Notes: generated by a model not told the origin, from the letters alone. 25,351 nucleotides of DNA from Symbiodinium natans (GCA_905221605.1 CAJNDS010002631.1:312001-337351); one strand, 5' to 3'. Shown: positions 1-8,146, counted from the first letter of the stretch. Numbers and translations are program-made.

Positions 1-367
1 CGATCGTGACTGGTGTTACGCGAGCGGTTAGTTCCTTGGTCTGTCGTGTCTGTCAGGGGAGAGCAGGCGGCCTCCGCGTTCGGCGGTTGGACTTCTCGAC
101 TGACACGACAGTGCTGCCCTCCTTCGAGCTGCCCTTTACGCCATGGTCTTGGGTGTCGCTTCGGCGGGCAGGCTGCGGATGGCGCGCTGTTGATTGTCTT
201 CCCCTAAACCTCCCCTAAACCTTTCTGCTCACTTGTGAAGTCTGCCCGCCGCAAGTCAGCACTGTTTGGGTCGTTTACGCCGGTGCGAGTAGGCTGGAGG
301 TTCAAAGCTCCGGCTGTCGCTTGCCAAATTCGGACTCTGGAGTTGAAGCCTCTTGCTGAGTTGAGGG

Positions 368-423
368 CCCCTAAACCCTAAACCCTAAACCCTAAACCCT
401 AAACCCTAAACCCTAAACCCTAA
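368..423. repeat. Interstitial telomeric tract, C-rich (CCCTAAA)n
   Basis: About eight near-perfect CCCTAAA units. It lies 80 nt before the proposed acceptor of the first coding-like gene (504), with other AG dinucleotides between, so it may be the 3' end of an intron as in HYD1 and HYD2. Confidence 0.97.
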
Positions 424-503
424 GGGCGATTCAGGGATCGTGGCGGGGTTAGAACGCTTATGCCTGACTGAGTAAGGTTGAGATTCAGCATGTGAGGTTG
501 GAG

Positions 504-803
504 GATTCGTGTGATGCCGCTGGTGTTAGAAAAAGCTTTTGGTAGCTTAGCGCAGGGATGTGTTGGGGGAGGGGATTCTGGTAAAGAATCCACTAATTGC
601 TTAAGAACCCCAAAAAACCAACAAAATAGTCTTCCTTATTAAGGATACTATATTCTTTTGTGGTTCTTAAGCAAATAGTGGGAATGGCACTCCGTAGCCT
701 GATCACTGAAATTTCCGCCTCTCGCAAGGGGGCCTTGCGCCGGTACGCCTTGTCACGGGGCTATGTCTCTTGGCTCCGAGAAGTAGGGCGTAGATATGCG
801 TAG
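504..803 (+). CDS. Small unknown gene, two exons split by an introner-like intron
   Basis: I do not recognise the product. Exon 1 is 504-580 (acceptor GGAG|G, in-frame ATG at 514). Exon 2 starts at 679. Removing 581-678 as a GT-AG intron (donor GTAAAG, acceptor AAATAG) joins the frames GDS and VGMALRS and leaves one open frame from ATG 514 to TAG 801-803, 63 residues. Without splicing, a stop follows soon inside the element. The peptide is glycine-rich in its middle (CVGGGD) and arginine-rich later (KGALRRYALSRG, WLREVGRRYA). A donor-like AA|GTAGGG at 783 would end exon 2 at 782, so the gene may continue downstream. No signal peptide or membrane segment is obvious. Confidence 0.4.
581..678 (+). 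mobile_element. Introner-like intron, family A copy 1
   Basis: A 92-bp inverted-repeat element spans 590-681: the left end CCACTAATTGCTTAAGAACC is nearly the reverse complement of the right end. It is flanked by the 4-bp direct repeat GAAT (586-589 and 682-685). The centre is AT-rich and carries no ORF. Read as an intron, it uses GT at 581 from the flanking DNA and the AG of the right terminal repeat (677-678). Related copies are at 14513-14626 and, decayed, 3507-3606. CACTA-like ends were considered, but the duplication is 4 bp, not 3. Confidence 0.65.
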
Positions 804-1343
804 ATGGTTTTAAGAGGGTTTGCGATTTGCATCTTGTTTTGCATCTTTGAATGGCCCCTGAGCAAGTGTGTCCACCATCCGAGGTTGTGATGGCCGTGTC
901 TGGCGGAAGCGGCGTCCGCAGCTGCTGGTGGGAGCGGAAGTGGGCTTTGTTAGTTCTTCCCTGTTTGGGCTTTGTGCGGCTTCGGGGTTGGGGCTTAGGA
1001 TATCTGCATGTCACAGGGAACGGGACTGGCAGCATTGAGGGCACTTATTCCTGCCCCCTCAACCCCCGAAACCTAAATTTTATAGGCCGGTCAAGGGCAA
1101 CCAAAATTTCCAAGAAGCCAATACGCCACTAAACCTTAAACCCTACCTGTGCACCAGAGTCTCACAAACCTACGGGCCTTATTCCCTGCGGCAGCTGAAA
1201 TGTTTGGGCATGTAGGCTCGCGGGGGTTCGGCGGCGGGTGTGTCCTGCGTGTCCTGGATACTCTTACTCAAGAAGTTTAGGAGGGGGGTGGGGGTGGGAG
1301 GACTGGTGGAGGGTGGAGCAGGGGGAGTCCACAGACCCGGCGG
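804..1343. other. No recognised gene
   Basis: Short open frames on both strands (for example 851-1132 on +) have no recognisable motif. A minimal CCTAAACCCTA-like stretch lies at 1128-1145, followed by CACCAG at 1155-1160, which could be an acceptor by analogy with the hydrolase genes. Confidence 0.4.
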
Positions 1344-1478
1344 ATGAATTTGCTCATGCGGAGTCTTTCCAGATGCAACCTGGGTGATCCTGCAGTAGTT
1401 CTACTGCAATTGGTCGATCGTGATTCAGCGTTTGCAGGTATGGCGCAAGAGATGTTGCCAAGGCGGCTCGGCTGCTGA
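1344..1478 (+). CDS. Coding-like exon, unknown product
   Basis: An open frame from ATG 1344 to TGA 1476-1478 encodes 44 residues with a protein-like composition (NLGDPAVVLLQLVDRDSAFAG, then MAQEMLPRR). A plausible donor CAG|GTATGG lies at 1437/1438, so the coding part may stop there. The frame is also open upstream to about 1310. I recognise no family. It may belong to the same transcription unit as 504-803 or to the upstream part of HYD1; neither can be shown. Confidence 0.25.
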   Translation: MNLLMRSLSRCNLGDPAVVLLQLVDRDSAFAGMAQEMLPRRLGC

Positions 1479-2136
1479 GGCAATACCATCTTCGTCAGGT
1501 CTGGAGAAACACTTTGTGCTTTCTGCGTGAGTGCAGGGGATTTAAGGAGCTTATGTTCGTGCCGACGGTACAGAGATTGAGTCTTTCGGGCCACTCGTTT
1601 TGACATTGGTGGATCGAGAAGGAAGAGGCCAATGACAAGAACTGCAAAGTACCTGCTGAATTCAGTGTTACATGCTGGGGCTCGACTGGTCTCCCACAAG
1701 GAGCCCTCATGGAGCCAAGCCCACTTTGAGAGGCATGGACCCAACACCAAACGAACTTGCCAAGTGGACACAGATGGCCCTGCTACTCGTACTCCAAAGC
1801 AAGCAGTTACAGGCTCATTTGAACATTTTTGGGTCGAAATCGCCACTGCATTTATTCGGAACCAAGGGCTGCTGTTCAAAAGTGACGTTTCCAGGCCTCT
1901 TCCCTACATTCGATTTTTCCTCACTTCTGCCAACTCCCAATCCCCTTGTTTTTGGAGTGTTGTATGCTAGGGAACTTACAGACATCGTCCAGAATTTTGT
2001 GTCTGTTTCCACCTAGGTGGGTGCAGCTGTGCGCCACGTCAGGAATGTCGAGCAGCTTCCTGCGTGCCTTCGACTGTGTTCATGGTGCAAGGCTTTTTTT
2101 GGGTTGCGCTTGGAATGTTTCCCCTTCTACTAGAGT
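1479..2136. other. No recognised gene
   Basis: Overlapping short frames exist on both strands, including one long minus-strand frame (1277-1879), with no conserved motif and low-complexity proline in its tail from a G-rich stretch at 1280-1325. I see no RNA gene here. Confidence 0.4.
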
Positions 2137-2195
2137 GGAATAGGGGGTACTATATTCCCAAAAAAAGGACTGTTAGTATAAGGAGGAACATCCCA
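2137..2195. mobile_element. Decayed copy of palindromic family B
   Basis: The right half, GGACTGTTAGTATAAGGAGG followed by AACATCCCA, matches the right ends of the copies at 2942-3049 and 4318-4414. The left half is rearranged; the inner stretch GGGGGTACTATATTCCC is inverted relative to the others. Confidence 0.6.
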
Positions 2196-2449
2196 AGGCT
2201 GCAGTTTTAGGGTGTACAGAGGGTGCCGATCGGCGGATTCCGGGCAACCAGCACCCGCGCAAGGTCCTAGACTGTTGAAGCAGCAAAAATCAGAATTTTT
2301 GCTGGGGTTCCAAGTACAGTATTGTCTAGGCAGTCTAGCATATTGAGTCCGCATTTTTGGCATTCTATATGGCACGTTAGCTTCTCGAGACGGCACTGTT
2401 GCAACTTACACCATCTTGATGACGTATAGCTTGGCTGATGCAACTAGAG

Positions 2450-2484
2450 TAGTTTATAACGCCCCCCAAACTCTCCACTACTTG
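2450..2484. repeat. Short dispersed repeat family L, copy 1
   Basis: TATAACGCCCCCCAAA followed by CTACTTG recurs with few changes at 13973-14009. It is probably a remnant of another small inverted-repeat element; boundaries are unclear. Confidence 0.35.
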
Positions 2485-2499
2485 ATTAGCCGATGCCAA

Positions 2500-2588
2500 G
2501 AATCTTCTCAAAAACCTTGTCTCTAATAGTTCAGGACAACCCGAAAGGCCCCAGTCCTTTTTCGAAAGGTGGACCCGCGGAAAGGCTT
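2500..2588 (+). CDS. HYD1 exon before the nucleophile elbow
   Basis: The frame reads PQSFFERWTRGKA and ends one base into a codon before donor T|GTGGGG. In the remembered family a Trp about a dozen residues before the GASSGG motif is usual, which fits. The frame is open from 2485, so the 5' boundary is not fixed. An alternative donor, AAAG|GTGG at 2569/2570, would also join in phase to a later acceptor (3115/3116) but drops the Trp. Confidence 0.5.
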
Positions 2589-5500
2589 GTGGGGTGTAGG
2601 GGTTAGGGTTTAGGGTTTAAGGTTTAGGGTTTAGGGTTTAGGGTCTAGGTTTAGGGTTTAGGGTAAAAGGCTCATGCGTTCCCCTAGGGTTCTCCGCGAC
2701 ATGACGGCCAAGCCATCGGGGGACGGCTGTGGGGCGTGCTTACGCCACTTTAAAGTTCACACATGCCAGCGATGAAGTGGCATTTGCATCAGCAGGCCTT
2801 CCTACATGCAGACGCGTGCCTAATTGTCAAGCTATGGCTTGAGTGTTTGGCTTGGGCTTGTGTGGGAAGACTAGAGTTCGTGCAACATCGATACACCAGA
2901 TGGGCTTACACATAAACAAGTCCTCTCTTATGCCGGAAGCATGGGATGTTACCCCTTATACTAGCTGAACAGTCCTTAATAGGGACTAGAGTACCCCTTA
3001 TTCTAATCCCTATTAAGGACTGTTAGTTAGTATAAGTGGGAACATCCCAACCCTAAACCCTAAACCCGAAACCCTAATCCCTAAACCCTAAACCCTTTCA
3101 AGACACCCCTGACAGGGATCTCCCGCTGCTGGCTCTCGGGGCCTCCTCCGGTGGTGTTCCTTGGCATCGGCTTGCGGCGCAGGAGGTTTAGGGTTTAGGG
3201 TTTGGGGTTTAGGGAGGGTTTGGGGTTTAGGGTTTGGGGTTTGGGGTTTAGGGTTTAGGGTTTAAGGATTCACTTTCGGGGGTTGGATTGAGCCCCTGCG
3301 GATTGGGAGGCCTTGAGGCTTCAGGTTTGGAGGTTGAGGTCTGAGGTCTGGGGTCGTTGTTCGGGGCGGTTTTTTTGAAAGAAAAACATGGGCAAAATTT
3401 GGGTGCAGGCTTGTGGGGTTTGGGTCCACTGTGAAGGCCAGTGTAGGCAACCAGTTCCCAGCCCTCGTACCACCAGGCTCGAGGCCTCTGGAAATCAGAC
3501 GGTCATCTACTATTTGATCAAGAACCCCCCCCCAAAAAAATGATAATCCCTATATTACCCTAAAAGGAAAAGGTTTTTTACTTTGGTGTATTTCTTAAGC
3601 AGTTGTTCGTCCTAGCCCACTCACGCACACCCGGCCGTCTCGTAACCACCCAAGCCCATGACATGCCATCGCCCACGACGCCCTTGCAAACTCGAGCCCC
3701 TAAACCCTAAACCCTAAACCCTAAACCCTAAACCCTAAACCCTAAACCCTAAACCCTAAACCCTAAACCCTAAGCCCTAAACCCTAAACCCTAAACCCTA
3801 AACCCTAAACCCTAAACCCTAAACCCCAAACCCTAAACCCTAAACCCTAAACCCTAAACCCTAAACCCTAAACCCTAAACCCTAAACCCTAGACCCTAAA
3901 CCCTAGACCCTAGACCCTAAACCCTAAATGCCAAGCCCCAAAGCTTCATGGCTGGGATCCGAGGCGTTTGTGGGTCTACTGCCTGGGGCGGACGCATCCA
4001 TTGGACTCGGAAAGCTGCACCGGGGCTGGGAGTAATCGCTTGGGCTAAATGAGGATTCATAATAAGGATTCATAATCAGGATTCATAGTAAGGGTTCATA
4101 ATAAGGGTTCATAGTGAGGATTCATAATAAGGCTTCATGCCTGTTCTAAGCTTAAGGGGTCAAGGTTTTGCACTTTGGTCATCGGCCCGTCTGAAACAAA
4201 AGGGCAGAAGTACCCAACAGAAACCTAAACTCATGCACTGTCCACAGCTGAAGCCGTTAAAGAACTCGCATCAACAGCCCAATCAATGTTACAAGTCTCC
4301 ATTCAACCCAGTCGGAATCGGGATTGAGATGATACTAACAGTCCTTAATGGGGATTCTAGTACCCCCTATTAGAATCCCTAGTAGGGACTGTTAGTATCA
4401 GGGGGAACATCCCAGGATAGGGGGGCTTAGTTTAGGAGGGCTAGGGCTTGGCGATGCTTTGTGGAGCTCGAGGCAGTGCATTGTTCCAGAGATCATGGAT
4501 GTGGACAGCAGCGTCAACAATGGTGTGCCGACGCTGTTCATCCACATGCCCAGGCGGGGCAGCAAGACCCTGGTGTCTACTATAGGAGTCGGAAGAGTAC
4601 CTGATAGTATTCCCTTATGGTCCCTTTGTAATTGTAGCAGCATCCCCGAAGCCCTGTTCGAATTATTCAGGCCCCCCTACATTACACCCTTTTGTAGGGT
4701 ACTGGGTCTGCAGGAGAGGGGAGTTTGGCTGAGCTGTCACCCCTGAACCTGAAAACTACAACCCTGCGGAAACGCTAAACCCTGAACCGTAAACCCTAAA
4801 CCCTAAACCCCTCAAACTGAGGGATGAACGCACTGCAGCTTTCGTGGCGGAGAGCATCGGTGACCTTACTGCTCGGGGCATTCGAGTGAGTGAGCTACGT
4901 CGCTCGGTCAAGAAGCTTATGCGATCTTGGGCTTTAGGGTTTAGGGTTTAGGATTTAGGGTTTAGGGTTTGGGTCTTCAAGGGTGTGAAGGGGAAAAATC
5001 GGTACCCTAAACGCACCAGCATGAGAGAAAGAGCATTGGCACTACTCCGGCCTGTGAAGAAGGGGCACGCTGCAGTGCACAGTTGAAGAACTTGCTAACA
5101 ACACGGTATGCTTGCACGACATGCGAGGAGCAACTGTTGAAGGGTTTGGGGTTCCCGAACCACAGCAGGTTCAGGTCGGAAGGGGGAGAACAAAACCCCA
5201 AGGCCCTCAACGTAAATCCAAAATTTTCTGTGCGCACCAGGTGTGCAGCCGCAGGCCATTACCCCAGCGCCACTCGGTTTTCTTACCAGATTGCCACTTT
5301 AGGGTTTCAGGGTTTAGGGTGTAGGGTTCAGCCCCTGAAGGCTTAGACAGTTGTAGAGCAGTCCCGACCGCGGAGTTCGCGATCAGATTGGCCTTCGATT
5401 GCCTTCGATTGTGCGTGGCATCTGTCAAGACGTCATTGCTAACCCTAAACCCTAAACCCTAAACCCTAAACCCTAAACCCCTTCGGTTCCCTTTCAAGAT

Positions 5501-8146
5501 GTAAGGTTCCTCCGGAGCTGTTTGTCGGAGGCCGATGCCGCCCAGCTGGTGAAAGCCTTGCAGGCCATACCCCAAAGCCCCTAAGTAAACCCAAACACCG
5601 TATAATTATAAAGGGACCCTAAGGGAATACTACTAGGAACTATTCCCATGTTCGAGCGTGCTGGGTTAGGCTGAAACTTTTATTATCTTGGGCTTAGAGC
5701 CTTCTGCCCACCGCTCCGAGCGTGGCAATGTCTTGGTTTACAGGATCCAAGTTGGGAGAAGAGGCATTCCTCAGCTTGCCAGATCTGCAGCTTCATGCAG
5801 TCTATCATGTATGAAAGCCTCGGCTGAATCAAGCTGAGTCAGGCTGAATCTGAATCCAGCAATCAACTTGAACACGCCACGTGCTTCAGAACGTCTGAAA
5901 TCTGACATGGGTTGTCAAGGGCCCCTAAACCTCATTCTCTGACAGTCTTTTTATGCCGCAGACCACACCGCCTTTGTGGTGTGTTTCAAGCATTTTCTCC
6001 GCACCCCGAACCGGTGATCTCACATGCTCATGTAAGTCTACGACCCTCACTCTCAGCTGAGTCCAAACTCCGGATTTTGGTAGGAGCATTCCGTCGTGGA
6101 TGCCGAGGGTTTCCTGCTTGCAGATGCAAGGCCGGGGGTGTCGGGTTTAGGAGGGGGGCTCGCGAAACGCCCTGAGTTTGAGCACAGCGGTTGCCCAACA
6201 AAAAACCCACCAATCTCTCCGGATCCGAGAGTGTGGGGTGGGTTCCAGCATGGCTCGCTCCAAGAGTTTGAGGTCTAAGAGTCCTTGGGAGCTTGGCAGA
6301 GATTGGTGGTTAAGTGATGATCGGTGGTTCGGAGTTGCATCTTCCTGCTGCAGCGAAGCATCTTTTGTCCCACACGCCCCCACACCGGTAGTTGTTTAGC
6401 CCCATCTCATTTGGAAAGTGTCGTGGAAGGGATTGCAAGGTTCCTGATGATACCCGACGTCCGTTTAAGGAGAACTCAAGTAAGGAGGTGCCAGTGCATA
6501 GCCATGTCTGTGTTGCAATTGTACCAGTTTGCCCATGCTTGCGTGCCCTGCAACCTGAAGCGCCACCCAACACCTTGCAAGCTTGAAATCCCATCTCCCT
6601 TTCTCGCTAAAACTCCACAGTAGCACAGCCCTCACTGGCGCAGGGCCCGAGAGTGGGTACCCGCTGCCAAGGAGGCTTTGGGATCCAACAGCCGGATGCT
6701 TTGAAAGAGTTTCAACACAAAGCTTTCACTGCTGATTCAACCTCCTGCTTGTTGCAAAGGGACTTGCCTCCGAATACCCTCATCAAGCCATATCATGACG
6801 CATTTTGGAAAGGATCCGCATGCTCTTCAAGGAAAAGTCCATATTTCAATAAGAAAACCTCCAGGGGGTGGGACTCCCTTATGATAAGGACCCCAATAAG
6901 GGACCCTTAATTAATCTCGGAAACCCCCATATGGGGGTTTACGAAATAGGGGACCCCAAATTTTTCCCCATAGTAGGATTCCCTTGTAATAAAGACCCCT
7001 ATAAGCTACCCCCCAATTTCGGAAACCCCAAACCCCAAACCCCAAACCCCAAACCCCAAACCCTAAACCCTAAACCCTAAACCCTAAACCCTAAACCCTA
7101 AACCCCCATATGCCTTGAACTCTTCGACCCACTCCCCAACACAAAGCGAGAGCTTAGGCCGGGACTCCTTCAGACCTGACGAGTCCTGCCTCGCAGAGCT
7201 GACGCTTCGCGGGTTTAGGGTTTAGGGTTTAGGGTTTAGGGTTTAGGGTTCAGGGTTTAGGGTTTAGGGTTTAGGGTTCAGGGTTCAGGGATGTGTGGCC
7301 CCGGGTTTTGTTTCGTACTTGGCAAAGTGAGCAAAACTTGGGGCTGAGGAGTTGAAAAGGTGGGGGAGGGGTCCTACAGTTGAGCAGTTTGGACCAGTTT
7401 GGAGTTGGAGTCTTGGGTGGTTCGGGGTCTCAAGTCGACATGAGTTTCTCCCTGCACGTTGGTGGGTTTTCCCCTTCAGCCCAACTTGGTTGTTGCAGAT
7501 TTCTGGAAGTGTCTTCAAACTCCCGGCTCAAGCAGCAGGGTGATCTGAAGAAGTTTTCGCTTTGTATTCAGGTTTTTGAAGTGCCTGGCCTACCCCTAAA
7601 TCCTTGCAATATACGTCCTCAAAAGATACGCGTCCCTTCGAGGATGAACGTCGCCTGGGCTAAGCACGAGTTCTCCTCTCAATTCGTGCGGCGCCCATGC
7701 TTTTGTTCCCAGGAAGGGGGCTTGGCAACCATCAATGGGGGACGGTCGGGCTTTGTTTCTGTTGATGCCGGGAGCCCTCATCCCCTGTCCCAGTTCTTCA
7801 GGATCGCTCCCTAAACCCTAAACCCTAATCCCGTTGAACATAAACGAAGCTCAGGTGCCCCCGCAATGTCAGTAACAGACTATTTAGTAGCATCAGCTTG
7901 TTGTTGAGGGCCCAAGCGTCACTTAAACCATCCTCCAACCTGAAGGCTAAACGTGGGATTGGCAAAGCTAGGCTTTTTGTTGTGACTTTGTTTCAGGTCT
8001 GCCCCTTGTGGTCGCTCGAGTCCGGGAAGAAAAGGCACTTAAGATCAGCCGAGAATCAGGAGTGCAGGAAATCACCAACCTTCACATCTGAGTTCGGCGC
8101 TTTAGCTGCCTCGGATGGCACGGTTTGTGCAGGCGCTTCCTGGTAG
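2500..8146 (+). CDS. HYD1: alpha/beta-hydrolase-like gene split into about 11 small exons
   Basis: Proposed exons: about 2500-2588, 3103-3155, 3964-4031, 4473-4553, 4822 to about 4889-4906, 5499-5563, 6084-6130, 6644-6681, 7158-7200, 7643-7685 and 7997-8146. Phases agree at every junction except the uncertain end of the 4822 exon. In order, the product contains LPLLALGASSGG (a G-x-S-x-G nucleophile elbow), AFVGLLP, CIVPEIM, VPTLFIHMPRDERTAAF, LRSCLSEADAAQLVKAL, VVDAEGFLLADAR, EWVPAAKEALG, SFRPDESCLAEL and MNVAWAKHEFSS. From memory this order fits a eukaryotic (plant, algal, protist) alpha/beta-hydrolase-like family of unknown substrate, with a late conserved His-Glu. The N-terminus was not found and lies upstream. 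Donors are GT, GC and GA. Substrate and cell location cannot be told. No alignment was run. Confidence 0.68.
2598..2663. repeat. Interstitial telomeric tract, G-rich (TTTAGGG)n
   Basis: About nine units with single-base variants (TTTAAGG, TCTAGG). It starts 9 nt after the proposed HYD1 donor at 2589. Confidence 0.97.
2942..3049. mobile_element. Palindromic element family B, complete copy
   Basis: A 108-bp near-perfect palindrome. Outer ends are TGGGATGTT and AACATCCCA; inner arms include CCTTATACTA, and AACAGTCCTTAATAGGGA pairs with its complement on the right. There is no ORF and no clear target duplication. It sits in the proposed first HYD1 intron, directly upstream of the C-rich telomeric tract. 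It would fold into one long hairpin, typical of a MITE. Confidence 0.8.
3051..3095. repeat. Interstitial telomeric tract, C-rich
   Basis: Six to seven CCCTAAA units with variants (CCCGAAA, CCCTAAT). It ends 7 nt before the proposed acceptor TTTCAAG|AC at 3102/3103. Confidence 0.97.
3103..3155 (+). CDS. HYD1 exon with GASSGG nucleophile elbow
   Basis: After acceptor CCCTTTCAAG the frame reads TPDRDLPLLALGASSGG and stops in phase 0 at donor GGT|GTTCCT. G-A-S-S-G is the G-x-S-x-G signature of alpha/beta hydrolases, the first Ser being the expected nucleophile. A second acceptor at 3115/3116 is possible. The frame stays open to the telomeric tract at 3185, so a later donor cannot be excluded. 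Confidence 0.6.
3185..3267. repeat. Interstitial telomeric tract, G-rich, TTTGGGG variants
   Basis: Mixed TTTAGGG and TTTGGGG units plus one GGGAGGG slip. It begins 29 nt after the proposed HYD1 donor at 3156. Confidence 0.95.
3507..3606. mobile_element. Decayed member of element family A
   Basis: The left end CTACTATTTGATCAAGAACC matches the terminal repeat of the copies at 590-681 and 14513-14626. The right end keeps TTCTTAAGCA but has lost the last bases. It lies inside the proposed second HYD1 intron, so it is not acting as an intron itself. Confidence 0.6.
3697..3928. repeat. Longest interstitial telomeric tract, C-rich
   Basis: About 33 CCCTAAA units, mostly perfect, with scattered CCCTAGA, CCCCAAA and CCCTAAG variants concentrated in the right half. 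It ends 35 nt before the proposed HYD1 acceptor GATCCGAG at 3963. Together with 3185-3267 it brackets one intron with complementary ends. Confidence 0.98.
3964..4031 (+). CDS. HYD1 exon following the nucleophile elbow
   Basis: The frame begins AFVGLLPGADASIGL, which continues GASSGG naturally in the remembered family. The acceptor is GATCCGAG|GCG (phase 0) and the donor TGGGA|GTAATC (phase 2), matching the next exon. All three frames are open here, so the call depends on motif and phase. Confidence 0.5.
4052..4141. repeat. 13-bp minisatellite
   Basis: Six full units of AGGATTCATAATA-like sequence (starts 4052, 4065, 4078, 4091, 4104, 4117) plus a degenerate seventh. Variation is A/G at position 4 and at the unit ends. 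It lies about 20 nt inside the proposed HYD1 intron 4032-4472. Confidence 0.93.
4318..4414. mobile_element. Palindromic element family B, copy with damaged left end
   Basis: The arms ACTAACAGTCCTTAATGGGGA and its near-complement near 4380-4400 match the copy at 2942-3049. The right end is intact (GGGGGAACATCCCA); the left end has only CGGGATTGAGATGATACTAA. It lies within the proposed HYD1 intron 4032-4472. Confidence 0.75.
4473..4553 (+). CDS. HYD1 exon with VPTLFIHMPR
   Basis: Acceptor GCTCGAG|G (phase 2). The frame reads QCIVPEIMDVDSSVNNG and then VPTLFIHMP, ending CCC AG before the GC donor AG|GCGGGG. Joined to the exon at 4822 it gives MPRDERTAAF, a strong match to the remembered family. 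This junction is one of the best arguments for the gene model because neither side reads on without splicing. Confidence 0.7.
4607..4632 (-). repeat. 26-bp dispersed segment, copy 1 (family M)
   Basis: Its reverse complement, ATTACAAAGGGACC followed by ATAAGGGAATAC, matches 5605-5630 with two differences. It is a short remnant with no identifiable ends. Confidence 0.5.
4775..4811. repeat. Interstitial telomeric tract, C-rich, short
   Basis: About five units with CCCTGAA and CCGTAAA variants. It ends 10 nt before the HYD1 acceptor AACTGAG at 4821. Confidence 0.93.
4822..4889 (+). CDS. HYD1 exon with RDERTAAFVAESIGDLTARGIR
   Basis: Starts G|GAT after acceptor AACTGAG and reads DERTAAFVAESIGDLTARGI, the only frame open throughout; the other two hit stops. 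Three donors are possible: CGA|GTGAGT (4885/4886), A|GTGAGC (4889/4890, giving the phase needed by the next exon) and C|GTCGCT (4898/4899, same phase and keeping VSEL). Confidence 0.65.
4933..4973. repeat. Interstitial telomeric tract, G-rich
   Basis: About six TTTAGGG units including one TTTAGGA. It begins 34-47 nt after the candidate donors of the preceding HYD1 exon. Confidence 0.95.
5298..5331. repeat. Interstitial telomeric tract, G-rich, degenerate
   Basis: Four to five units with TTTCAGGG and TGTAGGG variants, internal to the proposed HYD1 intron that ends at 5498. Confidence 0.85.
5441..5481. repeat. Interstitial telomeric tract, C-rich
   Basis: Six perfect CCCTAAA units, ending 17 nt before the HYD1 acceptor TTTCAAG at 5498. 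Confidence 0.97.
5499..5563 (+). CDS. HYD1 exon with FLRSCLSEADAAQLVKALQ
   Basis: Acceptor CCCTTTCAAG|AT (phase 1). The frame reads VRFLRSCLSEADAAQLVKAL, a clear amphipathic helix, and ends TTG CAG at a GC donor (CAG|GCCATA). Beyond the donor the frame runs only eight codons to TAA, which supports splicing here. A second acceptor GTAAG|G lies at 5505/5506. Confidence 0.65.
5605..5630 (+). repeat. 26-bp dispersed segment, copy 2 (family M)
   Basis: ATTATAAAGGGACC followed by CTAAGGGAATAC, homologous in inverted orientation to 4607-4632. It is followed by a small palindrome GGGAATA/TATTCCC. Confidence 0.5.
6084..6130 (+). CDS. HYD1 exon with VVDAEGFLLADAR
   Basis: Acceptor TTTTGGTAG|GAG (phase 0) and a GC donor GCAAG|GCCGGG (phase 2). 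The frame reads EHSVVDAEGFLLADA. The remembered family has a G-x-L...D-x-R element after the preceding helix, which this fits. The donor is followed within 8 nt by a CGGGTTTAGG telomere-like stretch. Confidence 0.6.
6644..6681 (+). CDS. HYD1 exon with EWVPAAKEALG
   Basis: Acceptor TGGCGCAG|G (phase 2) fits the previous exon. The frame reads AREWVPAAKEALG; the Trp shortly after ADAR fits the family. The donor is weakest here: G|GATCC (GA, phase 1) matches the next exon, while AAG|GAGGCT would need a different acceptor. Confidence 0.5.
6866..7022. mobile_element. Palindromic element family J, one copy plus a preceding partial copy
   Basis: The segment 6931-7028 has ends GGGGGTTTACGAAATAGGGG and its near-complement CCCCCAATTTCGGAAACCCC. 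Directly before it, 6868-6930 repeats the internal part and the same right end. The junction is a perfect 20-bp palindrome at 6921-6940 (AAACCCCCAT and its complement). Related sequence is at 24055-24173 and, partly, at 16980-17045. Confidence 0.65.
7024..7107. repeat. Interstitial telomeric tract, C-rich, CCCCAAA then CCCTAAA
   Basis: Five CCCCAAA units followed by six to seven CCCTAAA units, a sharp switch of variant inside one array. It ends 50 nt before the proposed HYD1 acceptor GCTTAG at 7157. Confidence 0.97.
7158..7200 (+). CDS. HYD1 exon with SFRPDESCLAEL
   Basis: Acceptor GAGCTTAG|GC (phase 1) and donor GAGCT|GACG (a GA donor, phase 2). The frame reads RDSFRPDESCLAEL. Joined to the next exon it gives CLAELMNVAWAKHE, which matches a remembered S-x-(I/L)-x-E-x-(L/M)-N-x-A-x-A-x-H-E block. 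Confidence 0.6.
7211..7290. repeat. Interstitial telomeric tract, G-rich
   Basis: About eleven units, TTTAGGG with TTCAGGG variants towards the right. It begins 10 nt after the HYD1 donor at 7201. Confidence 0.97.
7643..7685 (+). CDS. HYD1 exon with MNVAWAKHEF
   Basis: Acceptor CCCTTCGAG|G (phase 2) and donor TTC|GTGCGG (phase 0). The frame reads MNVAWAKHEFSSQF. The His-Glu pair is a conserved point of the remembered family and may hold the catalytic His. The same frame is open for a long stretch either side, so the edges rest on phase. Confidence 0.6.
7811..7829. repeat. Very short telomeric stretch, C-rich
   Basis: Two to three CCCTAAA units, ending CCCTAATCCC. It lies in the proposed last HYD1 intron, about 165 nt before its acceptor. 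Confidence 0.8.
7997..8146 (+). CDS. Possible last HYD1 exon, overlapping the tandem array
   Basis: A strong acceptor, GACTTTGTTTCAG|GTC (phase 0, as needed), opens a 49-codon frame starting VCPLWSLESGKKRHL and ending GASW with TAG at 8144-8146. I cannot match this C-terminus to a family. The 529-bp repeat begins at about 8051, inside this exon, so the terminal 32 codons and the stop recur in each array copy. Confidence 0.4.
   Translation, partial: VCPLWSLESGKKRHLRSAENQECRKSPTFTSEFGALAASDGTVCAGASW

Noticed and set aside
590-681. CACTA-type DNA transposon based on a CACTA-like end
   Set aside because: The flanking duplication is 4 bp (GAAT), not the 3 bp of CACTA elements, and the related copy begins CTACTA.
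1277-1879. 200-codon minus-strand ORF as a gene
   Set aside because: Composition is not protein-like, the tail is poly-Pro from G-rich DNA, and it overlaps a better + strand frame at 1344-1478.
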